Below, one piece after another: positions 42,403-52,269 of a stretch of DNA of 64,000 nucleotides. Under the pieces are notes generated by a model that worked only from the letters and a program-made list of their open reading frames with translations, was not told the origin of the DNA and ran no database searches. The first letter of the stretch is position 1; each line of letters opens with the position of its first letter. Source of the DNA: Dyella caseinilytica (GTDB taxonomy: Bacteria; Pseudomonadota; Gammaproteobacteria; Xanthomonadales; Rhodanobacteraceae); assembly GCF_016865235.1 (NCBI RefSeq), contig NZ_CP064030.1:1488001-1552000 (forward strand), read 5' to 3'. Made by a program: the position numbers and the translations under genes.

Positions 42403-43157
42403 CGGCGGCCCTCGTCTTCGGCGATCTGGCGTACCCAGTCCTTGCCGCTTTCCAGCGCAAGCAGATCGGTGCGCGTGCGGCCGAACAGGCTGGCGATGTA
42501 GTAGAACTTGGTGGCGGCCATCATGGTGAGCAGCGGCCAGATCATCGACCCTGCCATGGTCGACGGACCCAGCAAGCGAATGGTGGAGCCTTGGTGCAAG
42601 GTGTTCCACCAGTTCACCGAGAAGTGCACGATCGGTACGTTGACGATGCCGATCAGCGCGAGGAACGCCGCCGTGCGCGCACCTTGCCGGCGATCCTCGA
42701 ACGAGTGGTACAAGCCGATCACGCCCAGGTACAGGAACAACAGCACGAGTTCGGAAGTGAGCCGCGCATCCCAGGTCCACCATGTGCCCCACATGCGTTC
42801 GCCCCACAGCGAACCGGTCACCAGCGTGATAAAGGTGAAGGAAGCGCCGATCGGCGCCGAGGCCATCGCCACCACTTCCGCCAGCTTGATGCGCCAGACC
42901 AGCGCAATGAAAGACGCGATACCCATGATCGCGTAGACAAACAGACTCATCCATGCACAGGGCACGTGAATGAAGATGATGCGGTAGTCATCGCCTTGCT
43001 GATAATCAGGCGGCGCCAGCACCAAGCCGCCGTACAGCGCGACCAGGCCGAGAATCAGCGCCAGCGCAATCGCCCATGGCCGCAACCTACCGGCGAAGCG
43101 GTAGAAGACCGGCGGCGAGCTCAGTTTGTGCAACCACAATGGGATCCAGTTGGCCAT
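42399..43157 (-). CDS. ccmC: Haem transporter/haem lyase CcmC
   Basis: 252 residues from the ATG at 43157 (MANWIPLWLHKLSSPPVFY); a longer open stretch overlaps ccmB. Six membrane helices, and the WWD motif WGTWWTWDARLTSELVLLF (about residues 125-143). It loads haem onto CcmE. Two bases separate it from ccmB. Confidence 0.95.
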   Translation of the reverse strand: MANWIPLWLHKLSSPPVFYRFAGRLRPWAIALALILGLVALYGGLVLAPPDYQQGDDYRIIFIHVPCAWMSLFVYAIMGIASFIALVWRIKLAEVVAMASAPIGASFTFITLVTGSLWGERMWGTWWTWDARLTSELVLLFLYLGVIGLYHSFEDRRQGARTAAFLALIGIVNVPIVHFSVNWWNTLHQGSTIRLLGPSTMAGSMIWPLLTMMAATKFYYIASLFGRTRTDLLALESGKDWVRQIAEDEGRR

Positions 43158-43159
43158 GG

Positions 43160-43855
43160 CTACGAATCCAGCGCTATGCGAAGTGCCGCCGCGCATGCCA
43201 ATGGAGCGAGCACGACGGTCAGTGCGAACGCCGCGCCTAACCATGCGATAGGGGCGATCCACGGCAGCCCCTCCTGGGCGGCTGCCAGCGCCCCGGCGGC
43301 AAAGATCACCACCGGCACGCACAGCGGCAGCAGCATCAGCGCCAGCAGCATACCAGAGCGCCGAGTGCCGGCCGTAAGCGCGACAAGCACGCCGCCGAGC
43401 AGGCTGAGCAGCGGCGTGGCCAGCAGCAAGGCGAGCAGTAAAACCGGGATTACTGGCGTTGGCAGGTGCAGCATGCCAGCCAGCAACGGTGCGATCACGA
43501 TCAGGGGTACAGCGGTCGCCAGCCAGTGCGCCAGGATCTTCATACCCAGCATCAATGCCAGCGGTTGTGGCGCCAGCATCAGTTGCTCCAGCGAGCCGTC
43601 TTCGATATCGCTGCGGAACATCGCATCCAACGCCAGCAGCATCGCCAGCAGCACAGTGACCAGCACCACGCCGCCGGCAATGCGGCGCAGCAAGGCGTCT
43701 TCCGGCCCCAGTGCAAACGGAAACAGCGAGGTGACGATCAAGGCGTACAACACCGGTAGCGCCATGTCGCCGCGTTGACGCCAGGCCAAGGTGAGATCGC
43801 GACGCAGCACGGCCATGCAGGCATGCCCCAGACCGGAACGCCGTGGATCAGCCAT
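43160..43855 (-). CDS. ccmB: Haem exporter permease CcmB
   Basis: 231 residues from the ATG at 43855, which overlaps the ccmA stop by eight bases; an ATG at 43816 is an alternative. Six membrane helices. DLTLAWRQRGDMALPVLYAL and DIEDGSLEQLMLAPQPL are characteristic of CcmB. It forms an ABC transporter with CcmA that drives release of CcmE from CcmC. Confidence 0.94.
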   Translation of the reverse strand: MADPRRSGLGHACMAVLRRDLTLAWRQRGDMALPVLYALIVTSLFPFALGPEDALLRRIAGGVVLVTVLLAMLLALDAMFRSDIEDGSLEQLMLAPQPLALMLGMKILAHWLATAVPLIVIAPLLAGMLHLPTPVIPVLLLALLLATPLLSLLGGVLVALTAGTRRSGMLLALMLLPLCVPVVIFAAGALAAAQEGLPWIAPIAWLGAAFALTVVLAPLACAAALRIALDS

Positions 43856-44492
43856 GCAGCCGGATCCGTTGTGGCTCGCCACCGTGGAATTGCACTGCGC
43901 CATGGCTGGTCACCAGCGCCGCGCCGCCTTGGGCGACGTGCGCTTCCAACAGTCGGTTGACCAGCTCGATGCCGGTGCGGTCCAGGTTGGCGTAGGGCTC
44001 GTCCAGTAACCACAGGCTGGCCGGAATCAGCAGTAGACGGGCAAGCGCGACGCGCTTTTTCTGGCCTGCGGAAAGTTTGCGTACGGCTTCATCCTCGTAT
44101 CCGTTCAGTCCAACCAGGGTGAGTGCCTCGTCGATGCGCTCAAGGTTGCGATGGCCATACAGGCCGATCGCGAATGCCAGGTTTTCGCGTGGACTGAGTT
44201 CAGCTTTCAGGCCCAGTTGATGGCCGAGGAATATCACTTCGCCGCTGCAGCGGTCCCAGGTCAGCGGTTCGCCGCGCCAGAGTAGTTGACCTTCTTCCGG
44301 GTGCAGCAAACCGGTGAGGATGCGCATCAAGGTGGTCTTGCCGCTGCCGTTGTCACCTTCGATCAAGGTGAGTTCGCCGGCGTCGAGGCGGAAATCCAGC
44401 GGGCCGAATACCGGCTCGTCCTGGCGATGAAAGCTCAGTGCGCGGGCTTCGAGTAGAGGTGTGGCCGAGGTGCTGGGATTCATTCCTGGCAT
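43848..44492 (-). CDS. ccmA: Haem exporter ATP-binding protein CcmA
   Basis: 214 residues. Walker A EGDNGSGKTT (about residues 45-54), signature LSAGQKKRVALARL and Walker B LWLLDEPYANLD. First gene of the ccmABCDEFGHI cluster, which covers 37549-44492 on the minus strand; the ATG at 44492 is chosen, with 44483 as an alternative. It follows the DUF3293 gene by 12 bases, so kmo and the DUF3293 gene may be on the same transcript. Confidence 0.95.
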   Translation of the reverse strand: MPGMNPSTSATPLLEARALSFHRQDEPVFGPLDFRLDAGELTLIEGDNGSGKTTLMRILTGLLHPEEGQLLWRGEPLTWDRCSGEVIFLGHQLGLKAELSPRENLAFAIGLYGHRNLERIDEALTLVGLNGYEDEAVRKLSAGQKKRVALARLLLIPASLWLLDEPYANLDRTGIELVNRLLEAHVAQGGAALVTSHGAVQFHGGEPQRIRLHG

Positions 44493-44504
44493 TGTTAGGA
44501 TGGC

Positions 44505-44939
44505 TCAGCCTGCTTGTCCATGCGGCGGCCTGTCACTGCTCAGGCGCAGGCGCGCATAACCCTGACCAAGGCCATGTACATAGGCGTTTTGCTGGAATTG
44601 CTGCGCCAGTTCATCGATATCGGCCAGGTTGGGCCCGACCACGAAAAGGCTCGCCTCGCGCCAGGCGCCGCCGACACCAAGCCCGGGACGGATGCATGTG
44701 GTGCGCGGCAGGTGGCGCAAAGCGGCGAGCAAGGCGTGCTGCGCAACATGGTTCTGTTGTCGCAACTGCACGTGCGAGCCGGGGTTCCAGGCGGTGATGA
44801 AAGCCCAGCTTCGTTCACCGATCAGCGAATGCAGCGGCGCCGGCAGTGCGGCGTCGACGTGGATGGAAACCCAGCCGCCTTTCGGAAGGCGTACCCGGTA
44901 ATCGGTGGTCCGATAGGTGTCGATCAGTGAATTATCCAT
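44505..44939 (-). CDS. DUF3293 domain protein
   Basis: 144 residues. AFITAWNPGSHVQLRQQN is the conserved centre of DUF3293, which has no known function. The start ATG overlaps the kmo stop by eight bases, so it is co-translated with kmo. No signal peptide or membrane segment. Confidence 0.85.
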   Translation of the reverse strand: MDNSLIDTYRTTDYRVRLPKGGWVSIHVDAALPAPLHSLIGERSWAFITAWNPGSHVQLRQQNHVAQHALLAALRHLPRTTCIRPGLGVGGAWREASLFVVGPNLADIDELAQQFQQNAYVHGLGQGYARLRLSSDRPPHGQAG

Positions 44940-46302
44940 GGCGTAATTGGGGTAGCGGAGGCAGGGTGGCTTCCAGCGTCTTGACGGCGGTATCGAGCTG
45001 CACATCGTTCGCGCTGGTTGAACCACGCAGCAATTGTTCGAGGAGTTGGTCTTGGGCGCGACCGCGCTCGTACGCATACGCGTAGGGCAGGTGCGTGAAG
45101 GTGACCATGCGGTAGCGCGCCATGAAATGCTTTGGCGCACGCTCGGCGAGCCGTGCGCCCAGGTCACGCTTGGCGAGATAACGCGGATCGGCCACTGAAT
45201 CGCGCATCTCGATGTAATTTTCCAGCGCCATCGCAGCGATGGCATCGGCGTTGGGCTGGCGGATGCGCTGGAACTCGGCGAATGCGTCGCCAGTATCGCT
45301 GCCGGATTCGGCCAGCAGATCGGCCAGTACAACGGTGTCCTCGAAACCGCAATTCATGCCCTGGCCGTGGAATGGCACGATGGCATGCGCGGCATCGCCG
45401 ATCAGCAGTGCACGGCCATCGATATGCCAGCGGTCAAGATAGAGCGTGGACAGGCTGCCGACCGGATGGCTGTCGTAATCCTCTGCGAAGCGCGGAATCA
45501 GCGGCAACAGATCCGGAAAATCTTCGCGGAAGAAAGCCGCGGCGGTTGCAGCATCCGGCAACGTGTCGAAACTCGGATGTTTGTCGTGCGCCGGCAGGAA
45601 CAAGGTGACGGTAAAGCTGCCCTCGGTGTTTGGCAGCGCAATGCACATGTAGCCGCCGCGCGGCCAGATGTGCAGCGCGTTGGGTTCGATGGCAAAGCGG
45701 TTGGGGCCGGCGGCGTGCGGAATCTCCAGTTCCTTGTAGCCATGGCCCAGTGGCTCAACACGGATGCCGAGCGGCAGGTAATCATTCATCGCTGTGCGCA
45801 AGGCGGAGCCGGCGCCATCGGCGCCTATCACTACTGCTGCATCGTGCTGGCGCTGGTTGCCGTGTTCGTCAGCCAGCGTGACGTGTCTGGCATCAAGATC
45901 GGCGGCGAGCAGCGACTGGCCAAAATGCAGCTTCACCCCGGCGGCTTCCGCCGCATCCAGCAGCAACATGTTCAGGCCGCCGCGCGACACTGACCAGATC
46001 ACTTCGCTGTCGTCGACACCATAGCGCTGCAGACCGGAAGCGCCTTCGCGCGGATGCACCATGCGGCCACGCATCATCACCGCGCGTTGCATGACATCGT
46101 CGCCCAGACCGGCGGTGCGCAACGCCTGCAGGCCTCGTTCGGCAAGTGCAAGGTTGATCGAGCGGCCACCGGAAAAACCGACACGGCGGGGATCGGGACG
46201 TTTCTCGAAGACCTCCACCGCGAATCCGCGCCTGGCCAGCAGCTGGGCGAGCAGGGCGCCGACCAGACCGCCGCCGATCAGGGTGATAGCTTGCCGTGTC
46301 AT
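44932..46302 (-). CDS. kmo: Kynurenine 3-monooxygenase
   Basis: 456 residues from the ATG at 46302 (MTRQAITLIGGGLVGALLAQ). FAD-binding GGGLVG, the substrate-binding GFSGGRSINLALAERG (about residues 41-56) and GDAAHAIVPFHGQGMNCGFE (about residues 299-318) mark a class A flavin monooxygenase of the KMO branch. It makes 3-hydroxykynurenine in the tryptophan-to-quinolinate route, used by many Xanthomonadales to make NAD. The other kynurenine genes are not in the window. A C-terminal membrane anchor, present in mitochondrial KMO, is not seen. Confidence 0.93.
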   Translation of the reverse strand: MTRQAITLIGGGLVGALLAQLLARRGFAVEVFEKRPDPRRVGFSGGRSINLALAERGLQALRTAGLGDDVMQRAVMMRGRMVHPREGASGLQRYGVDDSEVIWSVSRGGLNMLLLDAAEAAGVKLHFGQSLLAADLDARHVTLADEHGNQRQHDAAVVIGADGAGSALRTAMNDYLPLGIRVEPLGHGYKELEIPHAAGPNRFAIEPNALHIWPRGGYMCIALPNTEGSFTVTLFLPAHDKHPSFDTLPDAATAAAFFREDFPDLLPLIPRFAEDYDSHPVGSLSTLYLDRWHIDGRALLIGDAAHAIVPFHGQGMNCGFEDTVVLADLLAESGSDTGDAFAEFQRIRQPNADAIAAMALENYIEMRDSVADPRYLAKRDLGARLAERAPKHFMARYRMVTFTHLPYAYAYERGRAQDQLLEQLLRGSTSANDVQLDTAVKTLEATLPPLPQLRHG

Positions 46303-46393
46303 GCTGCAACCCGTGGGAGGAAGCTTGTCACTGTTCCGCAACTGGGCGTTCAAGGCAAGTACGTTGAGCCAGGAATGCTCTTGCTGGAACCTT

Positions 46394-47158
46394 TCAGAAG
46401 CTCATGAAGTAGCCGCCGTTCACCGGCAGATTGGCGCCGGTGATGTAGCTGGCGTCATCGGCGGTGAGGAATATCACCGCGCGGGCGATGTCAGATGGTG
46501 TACCCAGGCGTCCGACGGGGATGTCGGCAATGATCTGCTGGCGGATGTCGTGCGGCACCGCGGCCACCATCGGGGTGTCGCAATAACCGGGAGAAACGGT
46601 GTTGACGGTGACACCCTTGCGAGCGGTTTCGCGTGCCAGCGCCATGCTGAAGCCGTGCACACCAGCCTTTGCAGCGGAGTAGTTGGTCTGGCCGAACTGG
46701 CCGGTCTGGCCGTTCACCGAGCTCAGATTGACGATGCGGCCGAAGCTGCGTGCCGTCATGCCTTCCACCACATGCCGACACATGTTGAACACGCCGTCGA
46801 GGTTGACGCGCATCAGGTCGTGCCAGTGCTGCGGATCCATTTTGCGCAGGCTGGTGTCGCGCGTGATGCCAGCTGCATTGACCAGAATATCGGCCGGGCC
46901 GATGCTGCGCTCGATATGGGCGATCAGGCTGCCACAGCCCTTGAAGTCACTGACATCGCCGGGTTCGAAACGGATAGCGCCGTTGTAAACAGAAACTTGT
47001 TCGCGAAAGGCTTCGATGCGTTCACCGCGCGTGGCCAGATCCACCGCGATCACCTGCCGTCCGGCGTCGGCCAGCCGCATGCAGATTTCGGTACCGATGC
47101 CGCCGATGCCACCGGTCACGATGGCGACACGGGAAGTGGGATTTGACGAAGTCATCAC
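46394..47158 (-). CDS. phaB: Acetoacetyl-CoA reductase
   Basis: 254 residues, SDR fold. TGGIGGIGTEI (cofactor motif), NAAGITRD, and the catalytic YSAAKAGVHGFSMALARE; the C-terminus ends NLPVNGGYFMSF as in PhaB. It reduces acetoacetyl-CoA to 3-hydroxybutyryl-CoA with NADPH for polyhydroxybutyrate synthesis. The PhaR gene lies 82 bases upstream in the same direction; phaA and phaC are not in the window. Confidence 0.92.
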   Translation of the reverse strand: MMTSSNPTSRVAIVTGGIGGIGTEICMRLADAGRQVIAVDLATRGERIEAFREQVSVYNGAIRFEPGDVSDFKGCGSLIAHIERSIGPADILVNAAGITRDTSLRKMDPQHWHDLMRVNLDGVFNMCRHVVEGMTARSFGRIVNLSSVNGQTGQFGQTNYSAAKAGVHGFSMALARETARKGVTVNTVSPGYCDTPMVAAVPHDIRQQIIADIPVGRLGTPSDIARAVIFLTADDASYITGANLPVNGGYFMSF

Positions 47159-47240
47159 GTATGGATTCCACGCATGCCGCGCGGCAGCACATGTTGTGCC
47201 GCAGCGGGATCACGACCACGAATCACTGGGATTCCCGATC

Positions 47241-47750
47241 TCAGGGTTTCTTGGTGCCGGGGCCAGTGCCAGGACGAGCGGGCTGGCCGGGGCTGGGCGT
47301 CGCCTGCGAGGCGGCATCCAAAAAGCCGCTCTGCATCGATTTCCACGCATCCAGATTCCGCTGCGTCAGGTCGTTCAACAGCGACCAGGGGGTCTGCCCC
47401 ATCAAGCTGTTGAGCTGAGTACGGAACTGCTGCTGCTGGTCCAGGAAGACCTGCAGACTGCGCTCCAGGTATGGTCCCATGAATCCCTGCAAGGAGTCGC
47501 CATAGAAACGGATGATCTGACTCAACAGCTGGGGCGACAACATCGGTTGTCCCTTTTCCTCGTGCTCCGAGATGATCTGGAGCAGCACGGAACGGGTCAG
47601 GTCCTCGCCCGACTTGGCGTCAAGAACCTGGAAGTGTTCGCCATCCAAAACCAGCTGACGGACTTCTTCCAGCGTGATGTAGCTGGAGATCTCCGTGTCG
47701 TAGAGTCGACGGTTCGGGTACTTCTTAATGATGCGATTTGCTTGTGCCAT
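47241..47750 (-). CDS. phaR: Polyhydroxyalkanoate synthesis repressor PhaR
   Basis: 169 residues from the ATG at 47750 (MAQANRIIKKYPNRRLYDTE); the first 60 residues are the PHA_acc DNA-binding domain and the next 50 the second PhaR domain (SQIIRFYGDSLQGFMGPYLE). The C-terminal tail is Pro/Gly-rich. PhaR senses free PHB and controls phasin and pha genes. A start three codons upstream is possible. Confidence 0.93.
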   Translation of the reverse strand: MAQANRIIKKYPNRRLYDTEISSYITLEEVRQLVLDGEHFQVLDAKSGEDLTRSVLLQIISEHEEKGQPMLSPQLLSQIIRFYGDSLQGFMGPYLERSLQVFLDQQQQFRTQLNSLMGQTPWSLLNDLTQRNLDAWKSMQSGFLDAASQATPSPGQPARPGTGPGTKKP

Positions 47751-47881
47751 GCGGCACAAGCTAGCAGAAGGTATTGCGCCGCACCAGTCGGTGTTCAGCT
47801 TTTATGCTGCACCCAGGGGTGCAGCAATGGGGATGGGCCGAGAGGAGGGTGAAGGGGCGCCGCTCTCCCAGCCCCCTGACA

Positions 47882-49435
47882 TCAATGCCCCGCGCCGCCG
47901 CCCGCGCTGCCAAAGGGCGGCCGGGCAAACCACAGCACGGGCAGCAGCAATACGAACAGGACGGCGCAGCCGTAGAACACGTCGTTGACGGCCAGGGTGT
48001 AGCCCTCCCGGTCCACGATCTGGTTGATGTAGCCCAATTTCTGGGTGGCGCTCAGGCCCAGGTGCGACAGTTTGTCCAGATACTGGCTCGAGGCTGGCGT
48101 GCCGTTATTGACGTATTCGGTCAATGAGGCGTGGTGATAGATACCCCGATGCTGCCACAGGGTCACCATCACGGCGGTGGAGACGCTGGAGCCGAGCGTG
48201 CGGAAGAAGTTGGAAAGTCCCGAGGCGCTGGCGATCTCCGACGCCGGCAGGCCGGAGAGGTAGATCTGGTTCAGCGGGATGAAGAAACAGGGAATCGCCA
48301 GGCCCATCACGAAGCGCGGCACGATCAGAGTGCCGAACGACGCTGCACTGTCAAACGTCGAGAACCAATAAGACGTGCCCGCAAAGATCACGAACGCCAG
48401 CGTCACCAGGATACGCAGGTCGATCTTGTGCATGTTGCGGCCGATGATTGGCGACAACAGGAACGCCAGCACGCCGCTGGGCGCGGCCGCCAGACCTGCC
48501 CAGGTTGCGGTGTAGTTGAGTGTGGTTTGCAGCCACAACGGAAACACCACGTTGATGCCGAAGAAGGCGAACATGCCCAGCGACAGGCTGATGACGCCCA
48601 CCGTGAAATTGCGTTTCTTGAACAGCGACAGGTCGATGACCGGATGCTTGGCGTGAATTTCCCAGACCACCAGAAAGGTGAGGCAAACCACCGCGATCAG
48701 GCCCAGTGACAGGATCAGGGGGGAGTTGAACCAGTCGTGGTCGTTGCCGTTGTCCAGCATGAACTGCAGGCAGCCCACGCCAGCGATCAGCAATATGAGG
48801 CCAACCGCATCGATCGGTGTGCGGGCGGTTTTGGTTTCGCGCTTGTGCAACAAGGTCCAGGTGATGAGCGCCGCCAGCAAGCCAACCGGCGCGTTGATGT
48901 AGAAAATCCACGGCCAGGAGTAGTTGTCGGTGATCCAGCCGCCCAGTATCGGGCCGAAGATTGGCGCTATCACGACCGTCATCGCCCACATCGCGAGCGC
49001 AACGCCCTGACGTTCCTTGGGATAACTGGAAAGCAGCAGGGTCAGCGACAGTGCCACCATCGGGCCGGAACCTGCACCCTGCATCAGGCGGCCAAACACC
49101 AGCATCGGCATGGTGGTGGCCATGCCACAGAACATCGAGAACAGCACGAAAAGCAGCACAGAGATAACGAAGGTGCGTACTTCGCCGAAGCGGCGCGCGA
49201 TCCAGCCGGTGAGTGGCTGCATGATTGCGCTGGCAAGCGAGTACGAGCTGATGGCCCACGTGCCCTCGTTGGGGCTTACCGCAAGGCTGCCGGCGATATG
49301 CGGCACCGAGACGTTGACGATGGTCATGTCCAGCACCTCCATGAAGGTGCTGAACGCGACAGCGATGGTCAGCAAGACCAGCGGCATGCCATGCAGAGGC
49401 TTTAGTGGTGCGGCGTTTTGAGGAGTGGCAGCCAT
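47882..49435 (-). CDS. emrB: DHA2-family multidrug efflux protein EmrB
   Basis: 517 residues from the ATG at 49435, with GAGG ahead; an ATG ten codons upstream is possible. Fourteen membrane helices. The MFS motifs FMEVLDMTIVNVSVPHIAGS, FGRLMQGAGSGPM and RGIYHHASLTEYVNNGTPAS (the last in the periplasmic loop near the end) match EmrB. It exports hydrophobic drugs through EmrA and a TolC-type pore. Last gene of the marR-nodT-emrA-emrB unit. Confidence 0.93.
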   Translation of the reverse strand: MAATPQNAAPLKPLHGMPLVLLTIAVAFSTFMEVLDMTIVNVSVPHIAGSLAVSPNEGTWAISSYSLASAIMQPLTGWIARRFGEVRTFVISVLLFVLFSMFCGMATTMPMLVFGRLMQGAGSGPMVALSLTLLLSSYPKERQGVALAMWAMTVVIAPIFGPILGGWITDNYSWPWIFYINAPVGLLAALITWTLLHKRETKTARTPIDAVGLILLIAGVGCLQFMLDNGNDHDWFNSPLILSLGLIAVVCLTFLVVWEIHAKHPVIDLSLFKKRNFTVGVISLSLGMFAFFGINVVFPLWLQTTLNYTATWAGLAAAPSGVLAFLLSPIIGRNMHKIDLRILVTLAFVIFAGTSYWFSTFDSAASFGTLIVPRFVMGLAIPCFFIPLNQIYLSGLPASEIASASGLSNFFRTLGSSVSTAVMVTLWQHRGIYHHASLTEYVNNGTPASSQYLDKLSHLGLSATQKLGYINQIVDREGYTLAVNDVFYGCAVLFVLLLPVLWFARPPFGSAGGGAGH

Positions 49436-49539
49436 GATGGCCTCGCAATCTTGCCTTGGCGTCATTCACGCTTGCGAAGTGACGCCGAGGCAATGGGGTG
49501 ATGTGAAAGTTGCGGATGCCTGGTTTGCGAAGACCGGTG

Positions 49540-50721
49540 TTATTTGCCGAGATTGGCGCTGATGATCTTTTCCGCTTCCGCGTCGGCTTGGGCGGCGACC
49601 CGGTCATACACCGAGGTTTCTGCCGGAGGCTGCTGCGGGGCAGCGGCAAGCACGGGGCCCTGATCGTTGGTGATGTCTACCGTCACGTCGGTGGACAGCC
49701 CTACGCGTAGCGGATGCTTGTCGAGCTCGTCGTTGTCGAGCGCGATACGCACCGGCACACGCTGCACCACTTTGATCCAGTTGCCGGTTGCATTTTGCGC
49801 AGGCAGCAGGGAGAACACGCTTCCTGTGCCGGCGCCGAGGCCGATTACCTTGCCGTGGTATTCCACGCTGCCGCCGTAGATGTCGGTCGAGATCTTCACC
49901 GGCTGGCCGATACGGATATGGCGCAGTTGATTTTCTTTGAAGTTCGCATCGATCCACAGGTTGTGCAGCGGTACGATGGTCATCAGCTGCTGGCCGGGTG
50001 TGATGCTTGAACCGAGCTGCACACTGCGTTGCGCGACGTAGCCGGTCACAGGCGCAACGATGGTGTTGCGTTGTGCGGCAATCCACGCGGCGCGGAAATT
50101 CGCGCGCGCCTGTTGCACGGTCGGATTGTCGGCGATATCCACGCCTTCAATCGCGGCACGCGAAGCATTGGCTTGCGCCTTGGCGGTATCGAGCGCCGCT
50201 TGCGCCTGAGCCACCGCATCGCGCATGTGCTGCACGGTTTCCGGCGATTCGGCTTGCGCCGCGACCAGCGGCAGATGGCGCTTCAGATCGGCCTGCGCCT
50301 TGCGCAGATCCACTTCACGCGCCGCGACGGTGGCGTCGGCACTGGTGACGGTATCTGTCTGCTGGCGTACCTGGCGAACGGCCTGCGCCAGTGCGCTGCT
50401 GGTCTGGCGCAGACGCACATCGGCGTCGGTGCCATCCAGTTTCACCAGCACTTGCCCAGCTTCCACGTGCTGGGTGTCGTCGGTGAGGATCGCGACCACC
50501 GTGCCGGAGACCTGCGACGAAAGCGCGACCTGGTTGCCGCCAACGTAAGCGTTGTCCGTGGTCTCGCGACGCGAGAGTACGAAGAACCAAAGCAGGAACC
50601 AGATCACCGCGGCAAGCACGAACACCGTTGCGACGATCAGCAGAGCGCGACTGCGCTTGGCGGGATCCTTCGCGGCGAGGCCGCTGTCTTTGGCGTCCTT
50701 GGAGATATCAGTGGCGCTCAT
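49540..50721 (-). CDS. emrA: Membrane-fusion protein EmrA (HlyD family)
   Basis: 393 residues. N-terminal membrane helix (LLIVATVFVLAAVIWFLLWF, about residues 28-47), a barrel-sandwich start (NAYVGGNQVALSSQVSGTVV), an alpha-helical hairpin rich in Ala/Gln, and the returning VAPVTGYVAQRSVQLGSSIT. It bridges EmrB in the inner membrane to the outer-membrane channel encoded next to it. The gap to emrB is about 100 bases; it abuts the nodT-type gene directly. Confidence 0.94.
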   Translation of the reverse strand: MSATDISKDAKDSGLAAKDPAKRSRALLIVATVFVLAAVIWFLLWFFVLSRRETTDNAYVGGNQVALSSQVSGTVVAILTDDTQHVEAGQVLVKLDGTDADVRLRQTSSALAQAVRQVRQQTDTVTSADATVAAREVDLRKAQADLKRHLPLVAAQAESPETVQHMRDAVAQAQAALDTAKAQANASRAAIEGVDIADNPTVQQARANFRAAWIAAQRNTIVAPVTGYVAQRSVQLGSSITPGQQLMTIVPLHNLWIDANFKENQLRHIRIGQPVKISTDIYGGSVEYHGKVIGLGAGTGSVFSLLPAQNATGNWIKVVQRVPVRIALDNDELDKHPLRVGLSTDVTVDITNDQGPVLAAAPQQPPAETSVYDRVAAQADAEAEKIISANLGK

Positions 50722-52269
50722 TTAGGGGGCTCCGGGGAGATTCGAAGGGGATGCAGAAGAGGAGGACGCGACCGGTGTCGCGCTTTGCTCGATGTCTGAG
50801 CGGTAACCGCCGCCCAGCGCCTTGATGAGGGCAAGATCGGTGCTGAGCGCCTGGGCGTGCAGGCTGACGGCCTGGTCACGCTGTTGCAGCCATTGCGCTT
50901 CGGCGGCCAGGCTTTCGCGGGCGTCTTGCGTGCCATGTGCCTGGCGGGCTTGCGCTGAGGCCAGCAGTGCCAGGTTGGCTTTCACCTGTATTTCCTGCTT
51001 TGCGCGGCGCGCGGCAATTTGCTGCGCGGTGACAGCCTGCGTGGCGACGTCGCGCGCGGCATCCGTCACGGTGACGTTGTATTGCGCGATGGACGCGTCA
51101 AGTTGCGCGCGGCTGGCACCGTAATTGGCTTTCAGCAAACCGCCTTCGAAAATCGGCAGATGCACCGCGGGTGTAATGCCGAACACGCGGCTGCCGGCCG
51201 TGAACAAATTGCCCAGGTCACCCTTGCTCCCTTCCACCAGTCCTGGAATGGTTATCGAACCCTGGTTGGTGCTGGAAAGACCTGCCATCGCGTTGATGCT
51301 GACGTCCGGGAAGTATTGGGCGCGTGCAACATCCGTCTGCTTCAGCGAGGCCTCGATTTGCCAGCGGCTGGCGGCGATGTCGGGGCGGCGGGCGATCAGA
51401 TCCAGCCGCACATCGTCGGGCAGGGCGCCTTCCAGCTTGGGCAACGCGCGTGGCTTCAAGTTTGGCAATTCGGCGGGCGATACGTTGGTCAAGGCTGCAA
51501 GCACCACTTTGCGTAGCTCGACCGAACCTTCCAGCGTGACTTGCGCCTGTTGTGCATTGGCCAGTTGTGAGCGCGCCTGTTGCACCGTGTCGGGCAGATC
51601 AACACCCTGGTGCACGCGCAACTGCGCGATCTGCAGCAAACGCTGCTGCACGGCGACCGATTGCTTGGCGAGCGTGAGCCGGTTCTCATCTGCCAGCCAG
51701 CCGAAGTACGTGTCTGCGACGGCATTTTGCAGCGTCAGTGCTGCAGCGCTGTGTTGAGCTTCCGCCGCATGCGCCTGATCCAGCGCGGCTTCGATTGATT
51801 TGCGTTTCTTGCCCCACCAATCGAAATCGTATTGGAGTTGCACGCCAAGATCGGCCTGGTTGTACCAGTCGAAACCTAGCAATGCCGGCGGGAACAAACC
51901 GTGGTCGCTCATGCGCTGCCGCGTAACCTGGGCGTTGCCGTTGATCGTCAAGCCCGCTTGTGCAGCGGCCACACGAACCGACTGCTCGGCGGTCTGCACA
52001 CGCGAGTGCGCCTGCGCGAGATCGGGCGACTGTTTCATCGCCAACGTTATCAACGCGTCCAACTGCGGATCGTTGTAGACGCGCCACCAGTCGGCGGCTG
52101 GCCAGCCAGCGCGGGTTGGCACCTGCAATCCGGCCAGCGGCACGTCATCGCGCAAGGCAGGATGCGGCAGCTTCGCCGGAATGACACATCCGGCAAGACC
52201 GATCGTCAACAGCGTTACCAGCGCAAGCGGCTGCATGCGCATGGACGCGAGGGAAGGGAGGGAGTTCAT
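50722..52269 (-). CDS. Outer-membrane efflux lipoprotein, NodT family
   Basis: 515 residues. Signal peptide with lipobox LAGC (LTIGLAGCVIPAKLPHP, Cys about residue 28). The two OEP repeats contain ADWWRVYNDPQLDALITLAM and FEGGLLKANYGASRAQLDAS, as in TolC/NodT channels. It completes the tripartite pump with EmrAB. Start overlaps the marR stop (ATGA-type overlap of four bases), so MarR and the channel are coupled. Confidence 0.92.
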   Translation of the reverse strand: MNSLPSLASMRMQPLALVTLLTIGLAGCVIPAKLPHPALRDDVPLAGLQVPTRAGWPAADWWRVYNDPQLDALITLAMKQSPDLAQAHSRVQTAEQSVRVAAAQAGLTINGNAQVTRQRMSDHGLFPPALLGFDWYNQADLGVQLQYDFDWWGKKRKSIEAALDQAHAAEAQHSAAALTLQNAVADTYFGWLADENRLTLAKQSVAVQQRLLQIAQLRVHQGVDLPDTVQQARSQLANAQQAQVTLEGSVELRKVVLAALTNVSPAELPNLKPRALPKLEGALPDDVRLDLIARRPDIAASRWQIEASLKQTDVARAQYFPDVSINAMAGLSSTNQGSITIPGLVEGSKGDLGNLFTAGSRVFGITPAVHLPIFEGGLLKANYGASRAQLDASIAQYNVTVTDAARDVATQAVTAQQIAARRAKQEIQVKANLALLASAQARQAHGTQDARESLAAEAQWLQQRDQAVSLHAQALSTDLALIKALGGGYRSDIEQSATPVASSSSASPSNLPGAP